This document shows positions 47,938 to 56,851 of a stretch of DNA of 64,000 nt, piece by piece. Where the stretch lies: positions 44,803-108,802 of the forward strand of contig JAJTXZ010000004.1 of the NCBI GenBank assembly GCA_021463195.1, in the 5' to 3' direction. Source of the DNA: Anaerolineae bacterium (GTDB lineage: Bacteria > Chloroflexota > Anaerolineae > UBA4142 > SHND01). The notes beneath the pieces are model-generated. The model searched no databases, was not told the origin of the DNA, and saw only the letters and a program-made list of their open reading frames with translations. Position 1 is the first letter of the stretch. Each line of letters opens with the position of its first letter. Both the position numbers and the translations under genes were made by a program.

Positions 47938-50900
47938 ATGAAATTCGTATTCTTGATTATCGCCGCGCTATGCGCCGCCCTCAGCGGTTGTGGCGGCAAC
48001 AATCCACTATCTGCGGTCAACGCGCAAGCGCAAGCTGCCGCGTTATCCAAATCAAACATCAAGGTTCAATCTCTGGCGCGCCACGCCGACGAATCGAAAA
48101 TTTGCGCGCTATGTCCAATTGAAATCAAAAGCGGCATCCATAACACGCAAGATGTCTTTGATGCGCCGCTGACGCTTGCGCCCGCCGCGCAGGGCGGCGC
48201 TGGCGGTTACCAAAGCGTGAACAATCCAAATCACTCGATTGTAAATGTGGTAATGACGACAGGCGTGCAAGAGCCAGACAATCTGCCGCTGGATAATGTC
48301 TCGGTGTTTGCGTCGGACATTCCGGTTATCTATGCGGTGGTCAGCGCGAAAAATAGCGCGCCGAACACGGTGATTAGCGTACGGTGGATTGCGGTCAACG
48401 CGCAAGATACGCCAACTGACGCTTTGCTTGCCACTTCGCAGATTCAAGTGGAAGGCGATGTCAATATCGCCTTTTCGCTTAGTCGTGACGAAACCGCCTT
48501 GTGGGCTCCGGGCGCTTATCGGCTGCAAGTGAGCGAAGATGGCGAGATTGACGGCACACTCGATTTTACGATTCGCGACGGCGGCGCCTCTGCGCCATCG
48601 TCCCCCGAGGCGCGCGTCACCAACGTCATCACTTTTTCCAAAACCGATGCATCAGGCAAACCGATTGATACGCACGGCGAATTTCCGCCGGGCACTTTTA
48701 CGCTTGGCGCGCAAGTTTTTGTCGTCTCTACTGCGGAAGTCGAGGCCAAAGCGGTTTGGTACACCGGCGTTGTGGAGGGATGGCCTCCCGATACCAAGCT
48801 CTTTGAGGCGACGGCGCGCGCCACCAATCAACCGAACGGCATTCCTTTTACCATCGAGCGCACCAGCGGCGAAGCATTTCCGGCGGGCAGATATAAATTG
48901 GAAGTGTATTTGGACAACGCGCTTGCCAATACAACCGTTTTCCACGTCGCAAATGCCGCCGCGCCTTCCGGAACGCCGCTCCAATTCAAATATCAAGGCA
49001 AATTGAATGTGACGCCCGAATGGACCGCGCCCGCCGCGCTCGTGATTGCGCCCAATGGCGATTTGTACGTGGGCGAAGCCGGCGCAGTGCGCCGCGTCGC
49101 GCAAGACCTTTCCAGCACGCGTTTTGGCGAAATGGGCTTTACGCAAGGCGACGGCAAGTTGGGCGCAGCCGTCACAGGCATCGCCGCCGATTCTCAATCC
49201 AACCTCTGGGTCGCCAATCCGCAGCACTCGAACATTCAAAAATTCAGCGCCGACGGCAAATTCCTCTTGCGCTTTCCCGGCGACGACACTAATACGTACG
49301 ACAAGGACGGCGAAGTGAATCAAGCGTACGGCATCGCGATTGACAAACAAGATAATGTCTATGTCGCCGACACGCTCAACAATCGCATTCAGAAATTCGA
49401 CATCAACGGCAAGTTTCTTGCCAAATGGACGGACCTCGGTTTGAAATCGCCCATCGGCATCGCTACCGACGCGCAAGGAAACGTTTACGTCACGGACAGC
49501 GGCAATCATCGCGTCGTCAAACTCGACTCGCAAGGCAAGTTGCTTGGGCAATTTGGCAAGCAGGGCGCGGGCGACGGCGAATTTAACGGACCGTGGGGTA
49601 TCGCGCTCGACGCGGCAGGCAATATCTTGGTGACAGATAATTTCAATCAACGCGTCCAAGTATTTGACGCGCAAGGCAAATTCATCGCCAAGTTCGGCAG
49701 CAAAGGGACCGGCGAAGGTCAGTTTGGGAAACCCGTCAGCGTTCTCATCGCGCCGAGCGGCAACGTTTATGTCGCGGACGGCGAGAACAATACAGTGCAA
49801 ATATTCGCCGCCGATGCCGCGTCAAATAATCCGCCCGCGAGTTCTGGCGCCACCACGCCGGGTCAAGGCAAAATGATTGCCGATCTCGGTTTTCGGCCCG
49901 CGCAAGATGGTTTTAGTTTTGCCAATTATGGCGGCGATTATCCGGGCGAACAGGGCGATATTTTTGTCGAAGATTTGATTCGCATGTTCGGCGAAAAGGT
50001 GGTGTGCGCGGGTTACAAAAACGGCGAATGCCAAGTCGCGCCGGGCGCATTAGAATTCGCCGACATTCTCAATGCGAGTTCGAATGGCGGTCATTGCGAA
50101 GGGATGGCAGTCCTTTCCATGCAAATGTTTCTCGGTCAAGAAGCGCGCCAGACGTACGGCGGCAGTCGCACGGCGGACCTCAAATTCGAGAATCAAGCGT
50201 TACAGCGAGCCATCATGTACTATTTCGCATGGCAAGCGGTTAATCCGGTGCGCAGCGCACGACGCGCGTCGCTCGCCAGTGGACCGAATCAGGTTCTCGA
50301 CGACATTATCGCAGGCATTCAAAAACGCCAACCCGTCATTATCGCGTTCTTTAATGGGACGGGCAAGGCGACTCAAGGTCATGCAGTTACGCCTTATGCG
50401 GTCGAAGAGATGGGGAACGGATTGTATTATGTTTGGATTTATGACAATAACTATCCGGGGCAAGAGCGTTATATCGAAATGAACCGCGCTACCAACACTT
50501 GGCGTTATAGCTTTGCGGCGGTCAATCCTTCCGCCGACCCGGATGCCTGGGGTGGCGGCGCCAGCGACCAAAATATTGGCGTGGCGTCAGTAAGTTTGCG
50601 TAATGGTCAGGGCGATTGTTTTTGGTGCAATTACACGACAAACACTTCCGCCCGCCCCATGACACAATTCGCGTTGCTTGGCGGCGGTTCGATGCTTGTG
50701 ACCAACAGTCAAGGACAGCGCTTGGGTTGGGTGGACGGCGAATTGATCAATGAGATTCCCGACGCGTTCGAATACTCGATCATCGGCGGTTTGGGCAAAC
50801 CTTCCATCCCAATCTTTATGGTGCCATCCCATGACCAATATAAAATGGCATTAGACAGCAATGTCGCGCAAACTACCAACGCGCAATTATTCGCCTTTGG

Positions 50901-51363
50901 CGGCGGCAAGTCGCTCAACATTGACAAAATCACGCTCGCGCCCGGCGAACGCAATACACTTGGGCTGAGCGGTAATCTGAACGATTTTCGTTATACGCCG
51001 GAATCCGCCGAGACATCGCTCATTACACTGACCGTTGACGGCGCGGACCAAGATTATTATTTCGCCTTTGACGGCTTGAACATTGACGACGGCAAAACGC
51101 TCTCTTTTGCGTTCGACGAAACCAAAGGGACGCTCGCCTTCAGCAGCGACAACGACACCGCGAATGGCACATACAATTTGATGCTGAAACGCGTCGGCAA
51201 TAATGGCATCGAGATTTACCAAAACGCGAATCTGACCTTTGGTCAAGCTACAGAATACATTGATTATAATGGTTGGGACGGCGCTGAAAGTTTAGAAATC
51301 GGCGTTGACCATAACGACGATGGCAATGTAGACGAGGAATGGCAAGAGGAAAACGAACGCTAA
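47938..51363 (+). CDS. Lipoprotein with NHL propeller and probable cysteine-peptidase domain
   Basis: 1141 aa from the ATG at 47938, supported by AGGAG and a signal peptide with lipobox (ALSGC, Cys18). Layout: two Ig-like regions (about 80-345), an NHL/SMP-30-type propeller (about 350-625) with at least five repeats such as GIAIDKQDNVYVADTLNNRI and GIATDAQGNVYVTDSGNHRV, then a domain (about 650-870) with Cys720 in GGHCEGMA, His815 in TQGHAVTPYAVEE and Asp836 in WIYDNNYPGQ, in the order and setting of papain-like or C39-type cysteine peptidases. A beta-rich C-terminal region follows. It would act on the outer face of the membrane. Peptidase activity is inferred, not shown. Confidence 0.82.
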   Translation: MKFVFLIIAALCAALSGCGGNNPLSAVNAQAQAAALSKSNIKVQSLARHADESKICALCPIEIKSGIHNTQDVFDAPLTLAPAAQGGAGGYQSVNNPNHSIVNVVMTTGVQEPDNLPLDNVSVFASDIPVIYAVVSAKNSAPNTVISVRWIAVNAQDTPTDALLATSQIQVEGDVNIAFSLSRDETALWAPGAYRLQVSEDGEIDGTLDFTIRDGGASAPSSPEARVTNVITFSKTDASGKPIDTHGEFPPGTFTLGAQVFVVSTAEVEAKAVWYTGVVEGWPPDTKLFEATARATNQPNGIPFTIERTSGEAFPAGRYKLEVYLDNALANTTVFHVANAAAPSGTPLQFKYQGKLNVTPEWTAPAALVIAPNGDLYVGEAGAVRRVAQDLSSTRFGEMGFTQGDGKLGAAVTGIAADSQSNLWVANPQHSNIQKFSADGKFLLRFPGDDTNTYDKDGEVNQAYGIAIDKQDNVYVADTLNNRIQKFDINGKFLAKWTDLGLKSPIGIATDAQGNVYVTDSGNHRVVKLDSQGKLLGQFGKQGAGDGEFNGPWGIALDAAGNILVTDNFNQRVQVFDAQGKFIAKFGSKGTGEGQFGKPVSVLIAPSGNVYVADGENNTVQIFAADAASNNPPASSGATTPGQGKMIADLGFRPAQDGFSFANYGGDYPGEQGDIFVEDLIRMFGEKVVCAGYKNGECQVAPGALEFADILNASSNGGHCEGMAVLSMQMFLGQEARQTYGGSRTADLKFENQALQRAIMYYFAWQAVNPVRSARRASLASGPNQVLDDIIAGIQKRQPVIIAFFNGTGKATQGHAVTPYAVEEMGNGLYYVWIYDNNYPGQERYIEMNRATNTWRYSFAAVNPSADPDAWGGGASDQNIGVASVSLRNGQGDCFWCNYTTNTSARPMTQFALLGGGSMLVTNSQGQRLGWVDGELINEIPDAFEYSIIGGLGKPSIPIFMVPSHDQYKMALDSNVAQTTNAQLFAFGGGKSLNIDKITLAPGERNTLGLSGNLNDFRYTPESAETSLITLTVDGADQDYYFAFDGLNIDDGKTLSFAFDETKGTLAFSSDNDTANGTYNLMLKRVGNNGIEIYQNANLTFGQATEYIDYNGWDGAESLEIGVDHNDDGNVDEEWQEENER

Positions 51364-51401
51364 ACGCGGCACGCGCGCGAATGCGCCTAATTCACGCGCC
51401 A

Positions 51402-51444
51402 CTAAAAAACGTCCTGTCGTAAGAAACGACAGGACGTTTTTTAG
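51402..51444. terminator. Strong bidirectional terminator
   Basis: 19-bp perfect stem (51402-51420 / 51426-51444) with a 5-nt loop, A run on one side and T run on the other. It lies between the NHL lipoprotein (+) and the convergent lipoprotein (-). Confidence 0.93.
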
Positions 51445-51491
51445 CTAATTGACTCAGGTTACGCACATTCGCCAAGAAATGACGCGCAAAC

Positions 51492-51518
51492 GTACGGCAA
51501 ATTTCAAATTTGCCGTAC
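51492..51518. repeat. Palindrome with AAATTT core
   Basis: GTACGGCAAATTT (51492-51504) and its reverse complement (51506-51518) with a single central C. Same design as the elements at 38554 and 38604. Confidence 0.75.
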
Positions 51519-51638
51519 TGTTGCATAACATCCGTTATTGGCTCATTTTATGCAGGTTGACTATAAAATAACGCAAGGCACGACAAATGATTGTGCAATG
51601 CAGTTCATCGCCTTTGTCCTACTACTGCGTAACACGAG

Positions 51639-53426
51639 TTATTGAACCGCCAAGACAGTGATTTTGCCGTCTTCGATAATAATCGAACTATTCGGATATG
51701 TTCCTGATATTGGGCCGCTAATCGTGACCGCAAAAGTGATTATCCCCCCCAAATCCTGAATATTGCTTGCGGTATATTTCGCGCCCGCCGCGGTAGCTGT
51801 CTGTAAATAACTTTGCAATTGGTCCTTGCCAACGCCACTCATGCCGCCGAGATTAAAAACAACATCATCGCTAAACGCAGCCAGCGCGGTATTGACATCG
51901 CCTTGATTGAGCGCCATAAAAGTGTTTTGCGCAATCGTCACGCCATCCACGCTTGGCGCGGATGATTCGCTCGTCGGTGTCGCCTCGGGTTCGACCGTCC
52001 TTGCGGGCGTTGCCTCCATCGTCGGAGTTTCCGCGCCGCCGCTATCTGGCGCCGTGATATGCTCCGCCGTCCATGTAAATTCTTCAGCGACATCGCCGCA
52101 GAATGTTTTACCCGTGATATTCAGACTGCCGCGCGCATGATTCTTGGATTCAAAACTACCCGTGAAAATAAATTCCACTTGATCGCTGTTGGTGAGTATG
52201 ACTGTGAATTTATCATCTTGCAGCGCGCCGTTATCAGGCGCCGTCCCGTACGCGCCGCTCGCGGAACAACCCCCGCTAAAAATAGCATAATTCAAATTGA
52301 CGTATGAAATCTTGCCGTCTTGGACAGTGAATTGAATCGGACTGTCGCTCGAACTCGTGCCTTCCCATTCGCCTTCCAGCAAAGTAAACACGCCAGCCGC
52401 CGCGCGCGTTTCCGTCGCCTCAACGCTCGGCTCTTCAGTAGGCAGCACATTCGCCGCGCCAGGCATCGGAACCGCGCCAGTGGGCGCTTGAATCACAATC
52501 GTCTCGGCAAAATCTGACAAGTGCGCCTCATAGTTAAACTTGCCCGTCACAGTAGGTTTCGATTTCACCGGGACTTGAAACGCATAAACGATATGATATA
52601 CGTTGCCGTCAGGACATACCGTGACCTGAAAATCGGTCTCGGTCAATTTTGTCGTATCAATTTCAGCGCTATTCAAACCCGCTTCTTGCGTCAAGTGCGG
52701 CAGCACAGCATCGAATGCCGCGCGGTCGCCGGTATAGACATCGCAGGTCTGCGCGCCAATCGTCACGGCGCCCGATTTCGTGAACGTCGCTTGAGCGAAA
52801 TCCACTTCGGTGACAGTCTTGACAATATCTTGCGGTTTGAAATCCGTGGCTTGGCTTTGCGAGCCCGGCAAGAGATACCATTTCGCTGCGGTCTCGCCAT
52901 CCCAAATGCCGCGCATAAACACCTGATCCTCAACCACAATCAATTCGAGCGTAGGATTGGTCGGCGCAAAACCCACCAGCGTCCCTAGAAACGAACCGAG
53001 AAAACCGCCAAACGTATACTGAAGATCTGCGGCATGACTTGCGCCGTCGAGAGTCACAATTCGCACCAAATTGGGGTCATCATTTGGGCCCGGCTCATAG
53101 GGCATCTGAAAAATTTCCGGCGACGCGCTCACATCCGCCTTGAGCCGAAAGTTTTCGGCGTCCGCGAATTTCTTGAGCGCGTCAAGCGCGCTCGCAGCCG
53201 CTTGGCTCGATGCGACGATTGGCGCAAGTGTTGGCGGCGCGCTAGTCGGCGCGACGGTCGGCGGCGCAACCGTCGGCGGCGCAACCGTCGGCGGCGCAAC
53301 CGTCGGCGCAGCAGTGAGCGCGGCAGTAGGGGAAATCGGTGTGGACGCGGCGCCACCGCACGCGAGCAGAATGCTTGCGCTCAAGATAAACATACCGAGC
53401 AGCGTCAAAGAACGAAAGATTTTCAT
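51639..53426 (-). CDS. Lipoprotein with LppX-like and SnoaL-like regions
   Basis: 595 aa from the ATG at 53426, supported by AGGAGG and a lipobox (ILLAC, Cys about 22). A linker of repeated T-V-A-P-P units (about 35-65) is followed by a domain (about 75-325) resembling the LppX/LprG-type lipoprotein fold (EGLWD-like GIWDGETAAKWYLLPG, TCDVYTGDR, VTVCPDGNVYHIVY), a beta-barrel-like domain (about 355-470, LLEGEWEGTSSSDSPIQF), and a C-terminal SnoaL/NTF2-like domain (about 500-590, NTFMALNQGDVNTALAAFSDDVVFNLG). Anchored outside the cytoplasmic membrane. Ligand unknown. Confidence 0.72.
   Translation of the reverse strand: MKIFRSLTLLGMFILSASILLACGGAASTPISPTAALTAAPTVAPPTVAPPTVAPPTVAPTSAPPTLAPIVASSQAAASALDALKKFADAENFRLKADVSASPEIFQMPYEPGPNDDPNLVRIVTLDGASHAADLQYTFGGFLGSFLGTLVGFAPTNPTLELIVVEDQVFMRGIWDGETAAKWYLLPGSQSQATDFKPQDIVKTVTEVDFAQATFTKSGAVTIGAQTCDVYTGDRAAFDAVLPHLTQEAGLNSAEIDTTKLTETDFQVTVCPDGNVYHIVYAFQVPVKSKPTVTGKFNYEAHLSDFAETIVIQAPTGAVPMPGAANVLPTEEPSVEATETRAAAGVFTLLEGEWEGTSSSDSPIQFTVQDGKISYVNLNYAIFSGGCSASGAYGTAPDNGALQDDKFTVILTNSDQVEFIFTGSFESKNHARGSLNITGKTFCGDVAEEFTWTAEHITAPDSGGAETPTMEATPARTVEPEATPTSESSAPSVDGVTIAQNTFMALNQGDVNTALAAFSDDVVFNLGGMSGVGKDQLQSYLQTATAAGAKYTASNIQDLGGIITFAVTISGPISGTYPNSSIIIEDGKITVLAVQ
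53256..53310 (-). repeat. 15-bp tandem repeat coding for a Pro/Thr/Val/Ala linker
   Basis: Three near-identical 15-bp units (53256-53300; the first differs by one base) plus a partial copy, in frame with the lipoprotein, encode T-V-A-P-P repeats just after the lipobox. Copy number may vary between strains. Confidence 0.8.
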
Positions 53427-53763
53427 TGTTATTCCTCCTGCCCATGGCGCGCAAAAAAAGAATTTTGCGCGCGGGGGTGGATAGAGTTGTATAGAGTTTG
53501 CCCGCGCGCGCGTCAAACTTGTAGTTGCGCCGCGATAACGGCGCATAGTATACTTGAAAAACACGCCCAAAATAAATCTTGGCAAAATTCATGACGCGCG
53601 CGCTTGACGCAAACATTGGTATTACTGGCAAGTCAAAGCGCGCAGTAATGTAAGCTGTGTCGCTTCGGGATGGTGGAAATTTCGCGTATTGAAAGAATAA
53701 ATCAAAAAAATTTTTCTGCCTCCGCGCGTGCGCTTTGTGCTATAATCGTTGCAGGTTTTTTTT
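53427..53763. other. Intergenic region between divergent lipoprotein and ParA genes
   Basis: 336 nt with no ORF I can support. It holds the AGGAGG site of the minus-strand lipoprotein (about 53433-53440), a minus-strand TATACT near 53547-53552 that could be its -10, and the plus-strand TATAAT at 53741 that serves the ParA gene. Confidence 0.5.
53741..53746 (+). promoter_or_regulatory. -10 element of the ParA-like gene
   Basis: TATAAT ends 17 nt before the ATG at 53764. A T8 run, not a Shine-Dalgarno site, precedes the ATG. No clear -35 was found. Confidence 0.5.
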
Positions 53764-54843
53764 ATGGCACACGTAATCGCGGTGACCAATCAAAAAGGCG
53801 GCGTGGGCAAAACCACCACCGCTATCAACCTCGGCGCGGCGCTCGCCGAAATGGGTCATTACACCTTGCTCGGCGACCTCGATCCGCAAGGCGGTTTGTC
53901 GCTGGGACTTGGTCTCGCCGCGCACGACCTCGACCTTACTATTTACAATATCCTCACCGACTCACGTATTCCCGTCGCCGGCATCACACATCACATTCGC
54001 CCGCATCTCGATTTACTACCCTCTAACATTGACCTCGCCGTCGCGGAATTTCAACTCATCGCGCAGATGGGACGCGAATATATTTTGCGCGAAGCGCTGC
54101 AAGGCGTGCGTCACACCTACGAATACATTGTGTTGGATTGTCCGCCGTCGCTAAATTTATTGACGGTGAACGCGTTGACCGCCGCCGATTCTATCATCGT
54201 GCCGCTCCAAGTCGAATATTTTGCCATGCGCGGATTGGAGCAACTGATGGATGTATTTTCGCGCGTGCGGCGGCGCTTGAATCCTTCGCTTGAAATTTTG
54301 GGTATCGTGCCGACGATGGTGGACGTGCGCCGCACCAATGACCAACAAATTTTACAAGAAGTGACCCAAGCGTACCCCGGTTTAATTCTCGATGTCTATA
54401 TCAAAGAGAGCATCAAATTCGCCGATGCGCCGCGCCATCAACGTTCCATTTTGGAATTGGACCCCAAGCATGACGGGGCGCGCGGATATCGCAAATTGGC
54501 AAAATTGGTATTGCAGCATTATGGCGAATGGTCAGAAATTCAAGAGCGGCAAGAACAAGCCTATTTGAATCTGCCGACCGAGCTAGATGAGGCGCTCCAA
54601 GCATCACTGACCGAGCCAGATGAGACGCTCCAAGCGCCGCCGACCGAACCAGATGAGGCACCCCAAGCGTCGCCGATCGAACCGTCGCTAGAGTTGAGCG
54701 CTAATGCGTTGACCGACAAAAGTATGCCACCCGACATTTCACTCGCGCATTCCAATAACGGCAGCTCGATAACCCCGCCGCCGCCCGCGACGATTGCAAT
54801 CCCACCCCTTTCTTCCGAATATCCTGCGTCCGATTTTTCTTGA
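53764..54843 (+). CDS. ParA/Soj-family ATPase with repetitive C-terminal tail
   Basis: 359 aa from the ATG at 53764 (MAHVIAVTNQKGG). The deviant Walker A is KGGVGKTTTAINL (about 11-23), with the dimer-forming first Lys. Walker A' is LLGDLDPQGGLSLGLG and Walker B is YIVLDCPPSLNLLTVNAL. The ATPase part ends near 255; the tail (about 265-359) is acidic and Pro-rich with three and a bit 11-residue repeats (T-E-P-D-E-x-x-Q-A-S-P type). ParA ATPases position chromosomes or protein complexes on the nucleoid; no ParB gene or parS-like site is seen here. Two membrane proteins follow. Confidence 0.9.
   Translation: MAHVIAVTNQKGGVGKTTTAINLGAALAEMGHYTLLGDLDPQGGLSLGLGLAAHDLDLTIYNILTDSRIPVAGITHHIRPHLDLLPSNIDLAVAEFQLIAQMGREYILREALQGVRHTYEYIVLDCPPSLNLLTVNALTAADSIIVPLQVEYFAMRGLEQLMDVFSRVRRRLNPSLEILGIVPTMVDVRRTNDQQILQEVTQAYPGLILDVYIKESIKFADAPRHQRSILELDPKHDGARGYRKLAKLVLQHYGEWSEIQERQEQAYLNLPTELDEALQASLTEPDETLQAPPTEPDEAPQASPIEPSLELSANALTDKSMPPDISLAHSNNGSSITPPPPATIAIPPLSSEYPASDFS
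54577..54684 (+). repeat. 33-bp in-frame tandem repeat in the ParA tail
   Basis: Three 33-bp units starting at 54577, 54610 and 54643, plus a partial fourth, encode 11-residue Glu/Pro-rich repeats. The units differ slightly. Confidence 0.8.
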
Positions 54844-54873
54844 CCAACCGGCGCATCCTCTTGGAGTTGATTC

Positions 54874-56004
54874 ATGTCAAACGATAATTCTCAGTCTCCA
54901 CGCCGCCGTCCGGTGGACGTTCTATTTGGCGAAGAGATCGAATTAAAATCAAAATCCGCAGTCACGGACGCGCAAGCGCCGTCAGCGCAACCGCCCGGCT
55001 ATATGGTCGAAGCGCCGCGCCCCGTCATCCCTTTACGCCCGCCACCGCCCGAATTTCCAAATGATTGGCGCGCGACAACGCCGCCGGAAGTAGTCACAAT
55101 TTTTGAAACGCTCACTCTCAGCGCGCCGACGAGCGAAAATGTTGCGCCGCCGCCGATACCCTTGATGACGGAACCGCCGCAAGCTCAAGCCATTGCCGAA
55201 GCCGTCACGTTCACAGTGTCCGAACGTGTCGAAGCGACTGAAGCGCCAAGCGCATCCACAACCGAAGCCGCGCCACTTGTGCCGTTGTCCGCCCCTACTG
55301 TCGCCACAGCCAATCCTGCCGCCGCCATCTCACCAGCGCCATTTTACGGACAAACAGAACTGCTGGAACTTTCGCAATTTGTGGATCAGTTGTATCAAAA
55401 TGTCGCAGCGGAGGCAAGCGACAGCGCGAGCTTGAACGCTGAATGTCTGGCAAAATTGAATACCGCGCGCGCGGCGATTGAACAAAACGAATATGCGACG
55501 GCTGAAACTGCCGCCGAGTGGGTCAAGGCGCGTTTGCTGTTGGCGCGCGCGAGTCGCGCCGCCGCGCGCGCAACCGATACGCGCTTGACGTTGGTGTGGC
55601 TGATTGTAGCGTTGAGCGGTGGCATTGTCCTATTCCTCTTGCCGTTCATTGCGCGCTTGGCGCCCGCGATTATTCCGTTGCTGCGCGGCATGGGCATGGG
55701 CATCACAGGCGCTGCCGTCGCCGCGCTCTTGCAGCTGACACGCCAAATCAACGCGCGCGCGCTCGAGTCGGACATGTCACTCCGCTTTGGCATCGCGCCA
55801 TTCGTCGGCGCAGTGTGCGGCGCCGTGTTGTATCTCTTGTCGCTCTTGGGAATTTTTGCCGCGCCGGGCGCGTTGGGCATCCCCGGCGAACCGTGGCTCA
55901 TGTACTTGGGCGCATTCTTTGCAAGTTTATTTAGCGCATCGGTAATAGATTTTTTGAGCGCACGCTTTGCCGCCAAACCAGATAGCAAAACGCGTAATCC
56001 TTGA
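54874..56004 (+). CDS. Membrane protein with long Pro-rich N-terminal region
   Basis: 376 aa; family not recognised. Residues 1-145 are polar and Pro/Ala/Thr-rich and begin MSNDNSQSPRRRPVDVLFGEE. A helical soluble segment follows (about 150-225, with LSQFVDQLYQNVAAEASDSA). Four hydrophobic helices lie at about 232-255, 262-285, 305-330 and 340-362. A GGAG site precedes the ATG. It follows the ParA-like gene by 30 nt and is likely co-transcribed; the shared proline-rich, acidic style suggests the two may work together, but this is inference. Confidence 0.65.
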   Translation: MSNDNSQSPRRRPVDVLFGEEIELKSKSAVTDAQAPSAQPPGYMVEAPRPVIPLRPPPPEFPNDWRATTPPEVVTIFETLTLSAPTSENVAPPPIPLMTEPPQAQAIAEAVTFTVSERVEATEAPSASTTEAAPLVPLSAPTVATANPAAAISPAPFYGQTELLELSQFVDQLYQNVAAEASDSASLNAECLAKLNTARAAIEQNEYATAETAAEWVKARLLLARASRAAARATDTRLTLVWLIVALSGGIVLFLLPFIARLAPAIIPLLRGMGMGITGAAVAALLQLTRQINARALESDMSLRFGIAPFVGAVCGAVLYLLSLLGIFAAPGALGIPGEPWLMYLGAFFASLFSASVIDFLSARFAAKPDSKTRNP

Positions 56005-56111
56005 CCAAAGGAGAATTGCGCATAAACGGTTGGTTTGGCCACAGCCAATTAAAATAGACAGTTGACGCGACAAATTTAAAAGCCGTCGTCCATTTTCAAA
56101 GGAACAAGACT

Positions 56112-56840
56112 ATGCCGCAATCGAACGAAGGAATTTTGCTCATCGTCGGAGCTCTTTTTCTTTTGCTTGGATTATTGGGCGGCGGTTTTGAAATCTCCGC
56201 CATCAAAATTCCGCCTGTCGGAAAGTTTACCCAGACCTTTGCGCTTGTCATCGGCGCGCTAGTTTTCGGCTTGGGGCTGATGCGATTGTTCCTTCCCACT
56301 CCACCGCCCGGAATTGTCGTCCTCCCGACCGCCACAGCAGTTGCGCTCATCCCCTCAGCCGTTCCTTCGCCCGCGCCAACAGCTACGCCAAATATTCCTA
56401 CGCCACTCCCGCCCACAGAATCCGTTTCTACTACGGCGCTACCCGTCGCTGCCAAAATTCAGGACATTTGGGTTGACCACAACGTGACCCGTTTCCAAAG
56501 AGTAGGGATGCTCATTCACATCAAATTTAACGTCTCGGGAATGAAAGACCAAGAGGGTCGCGCGACGGCATATTTTTATCAACGCGACGGCGGAGCGCTC
56601 CAGAGCGCCGACAACACATTCAATACATCAGACGGCAAGGTCGCTGCCGGAGAATCTTTTACGCCCGGATATGATCCCGCCCAATACGACGACTTGCAAA
56701 TTTTCATGCCGTACGATGAACTAGAATTGGGCGCGGGCAAACATGAATTGAAATTCTACATTGCGCTTTGGGAAAAAGCGCATCCCGAAAATCCCTCGCT
56801 GGCAGAATCGCCATGGATAGATTTTGATTTCACGAAATAA
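56112..56840 (+). CDS. Membrane-anchored protein with Pro/Thr linker and C-terminal beta domain
   Basis: 242 aa. Two membrane helices (about 7-28 and 38-58), a Pro/Thr/Ala linker (about 62-110), then a domain (about 115-242) with alternating beta strands: KIQDIWVDHNVTRFQRVGMLIHIKFNVSG, ATAYFYQRDGG, DLQIFMPYDELELGAGKHELKFYIALW. The last pattern is seen in ligand-binding or TPR-associated beta-sandwich domains of signalling proteins, but I cannot name the family. AAGGAA site upstream of the ATG. Third in line after the ParA-like gene. Confidence 0.65.
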   Translation: MPQSNEGILLIVGALFLLLGLLGGGFEISAIKIPPVGKFTQTFALVIGALVFGLGLMRLFLPTPPPGIVVLPTATAVALIPSAVPSPAPTATPNIPTPLPPTESVSTTALPVAAKIQDIWVDHNVTRFQRVGMLIHIKFNVSGMKDQEGRATAYFYQRDGGALQSADNTFNTSDGKVAAGESFTPGYDPAQYDDLQIFMPYDELELGAGKHELKFYIALWEKAHPENPSLAESPWIDFDFTK

Positions 56841-56851
56841 AGCCGATTGCT

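Noticed and set aside
48652..49800. 382-aa open frame antisense to the NHL lipoprotein
   Set aside because: The plus-strand protein has clear NHL repeats here; the antisense product is a repetitive Arg/Val/Asp-rich shadow.
53764..54843. Plasmid or phage partition locus
   Set aside because: No ParB, replication, integrase or phage genes are in the window; surrounding genes look chromosomal.
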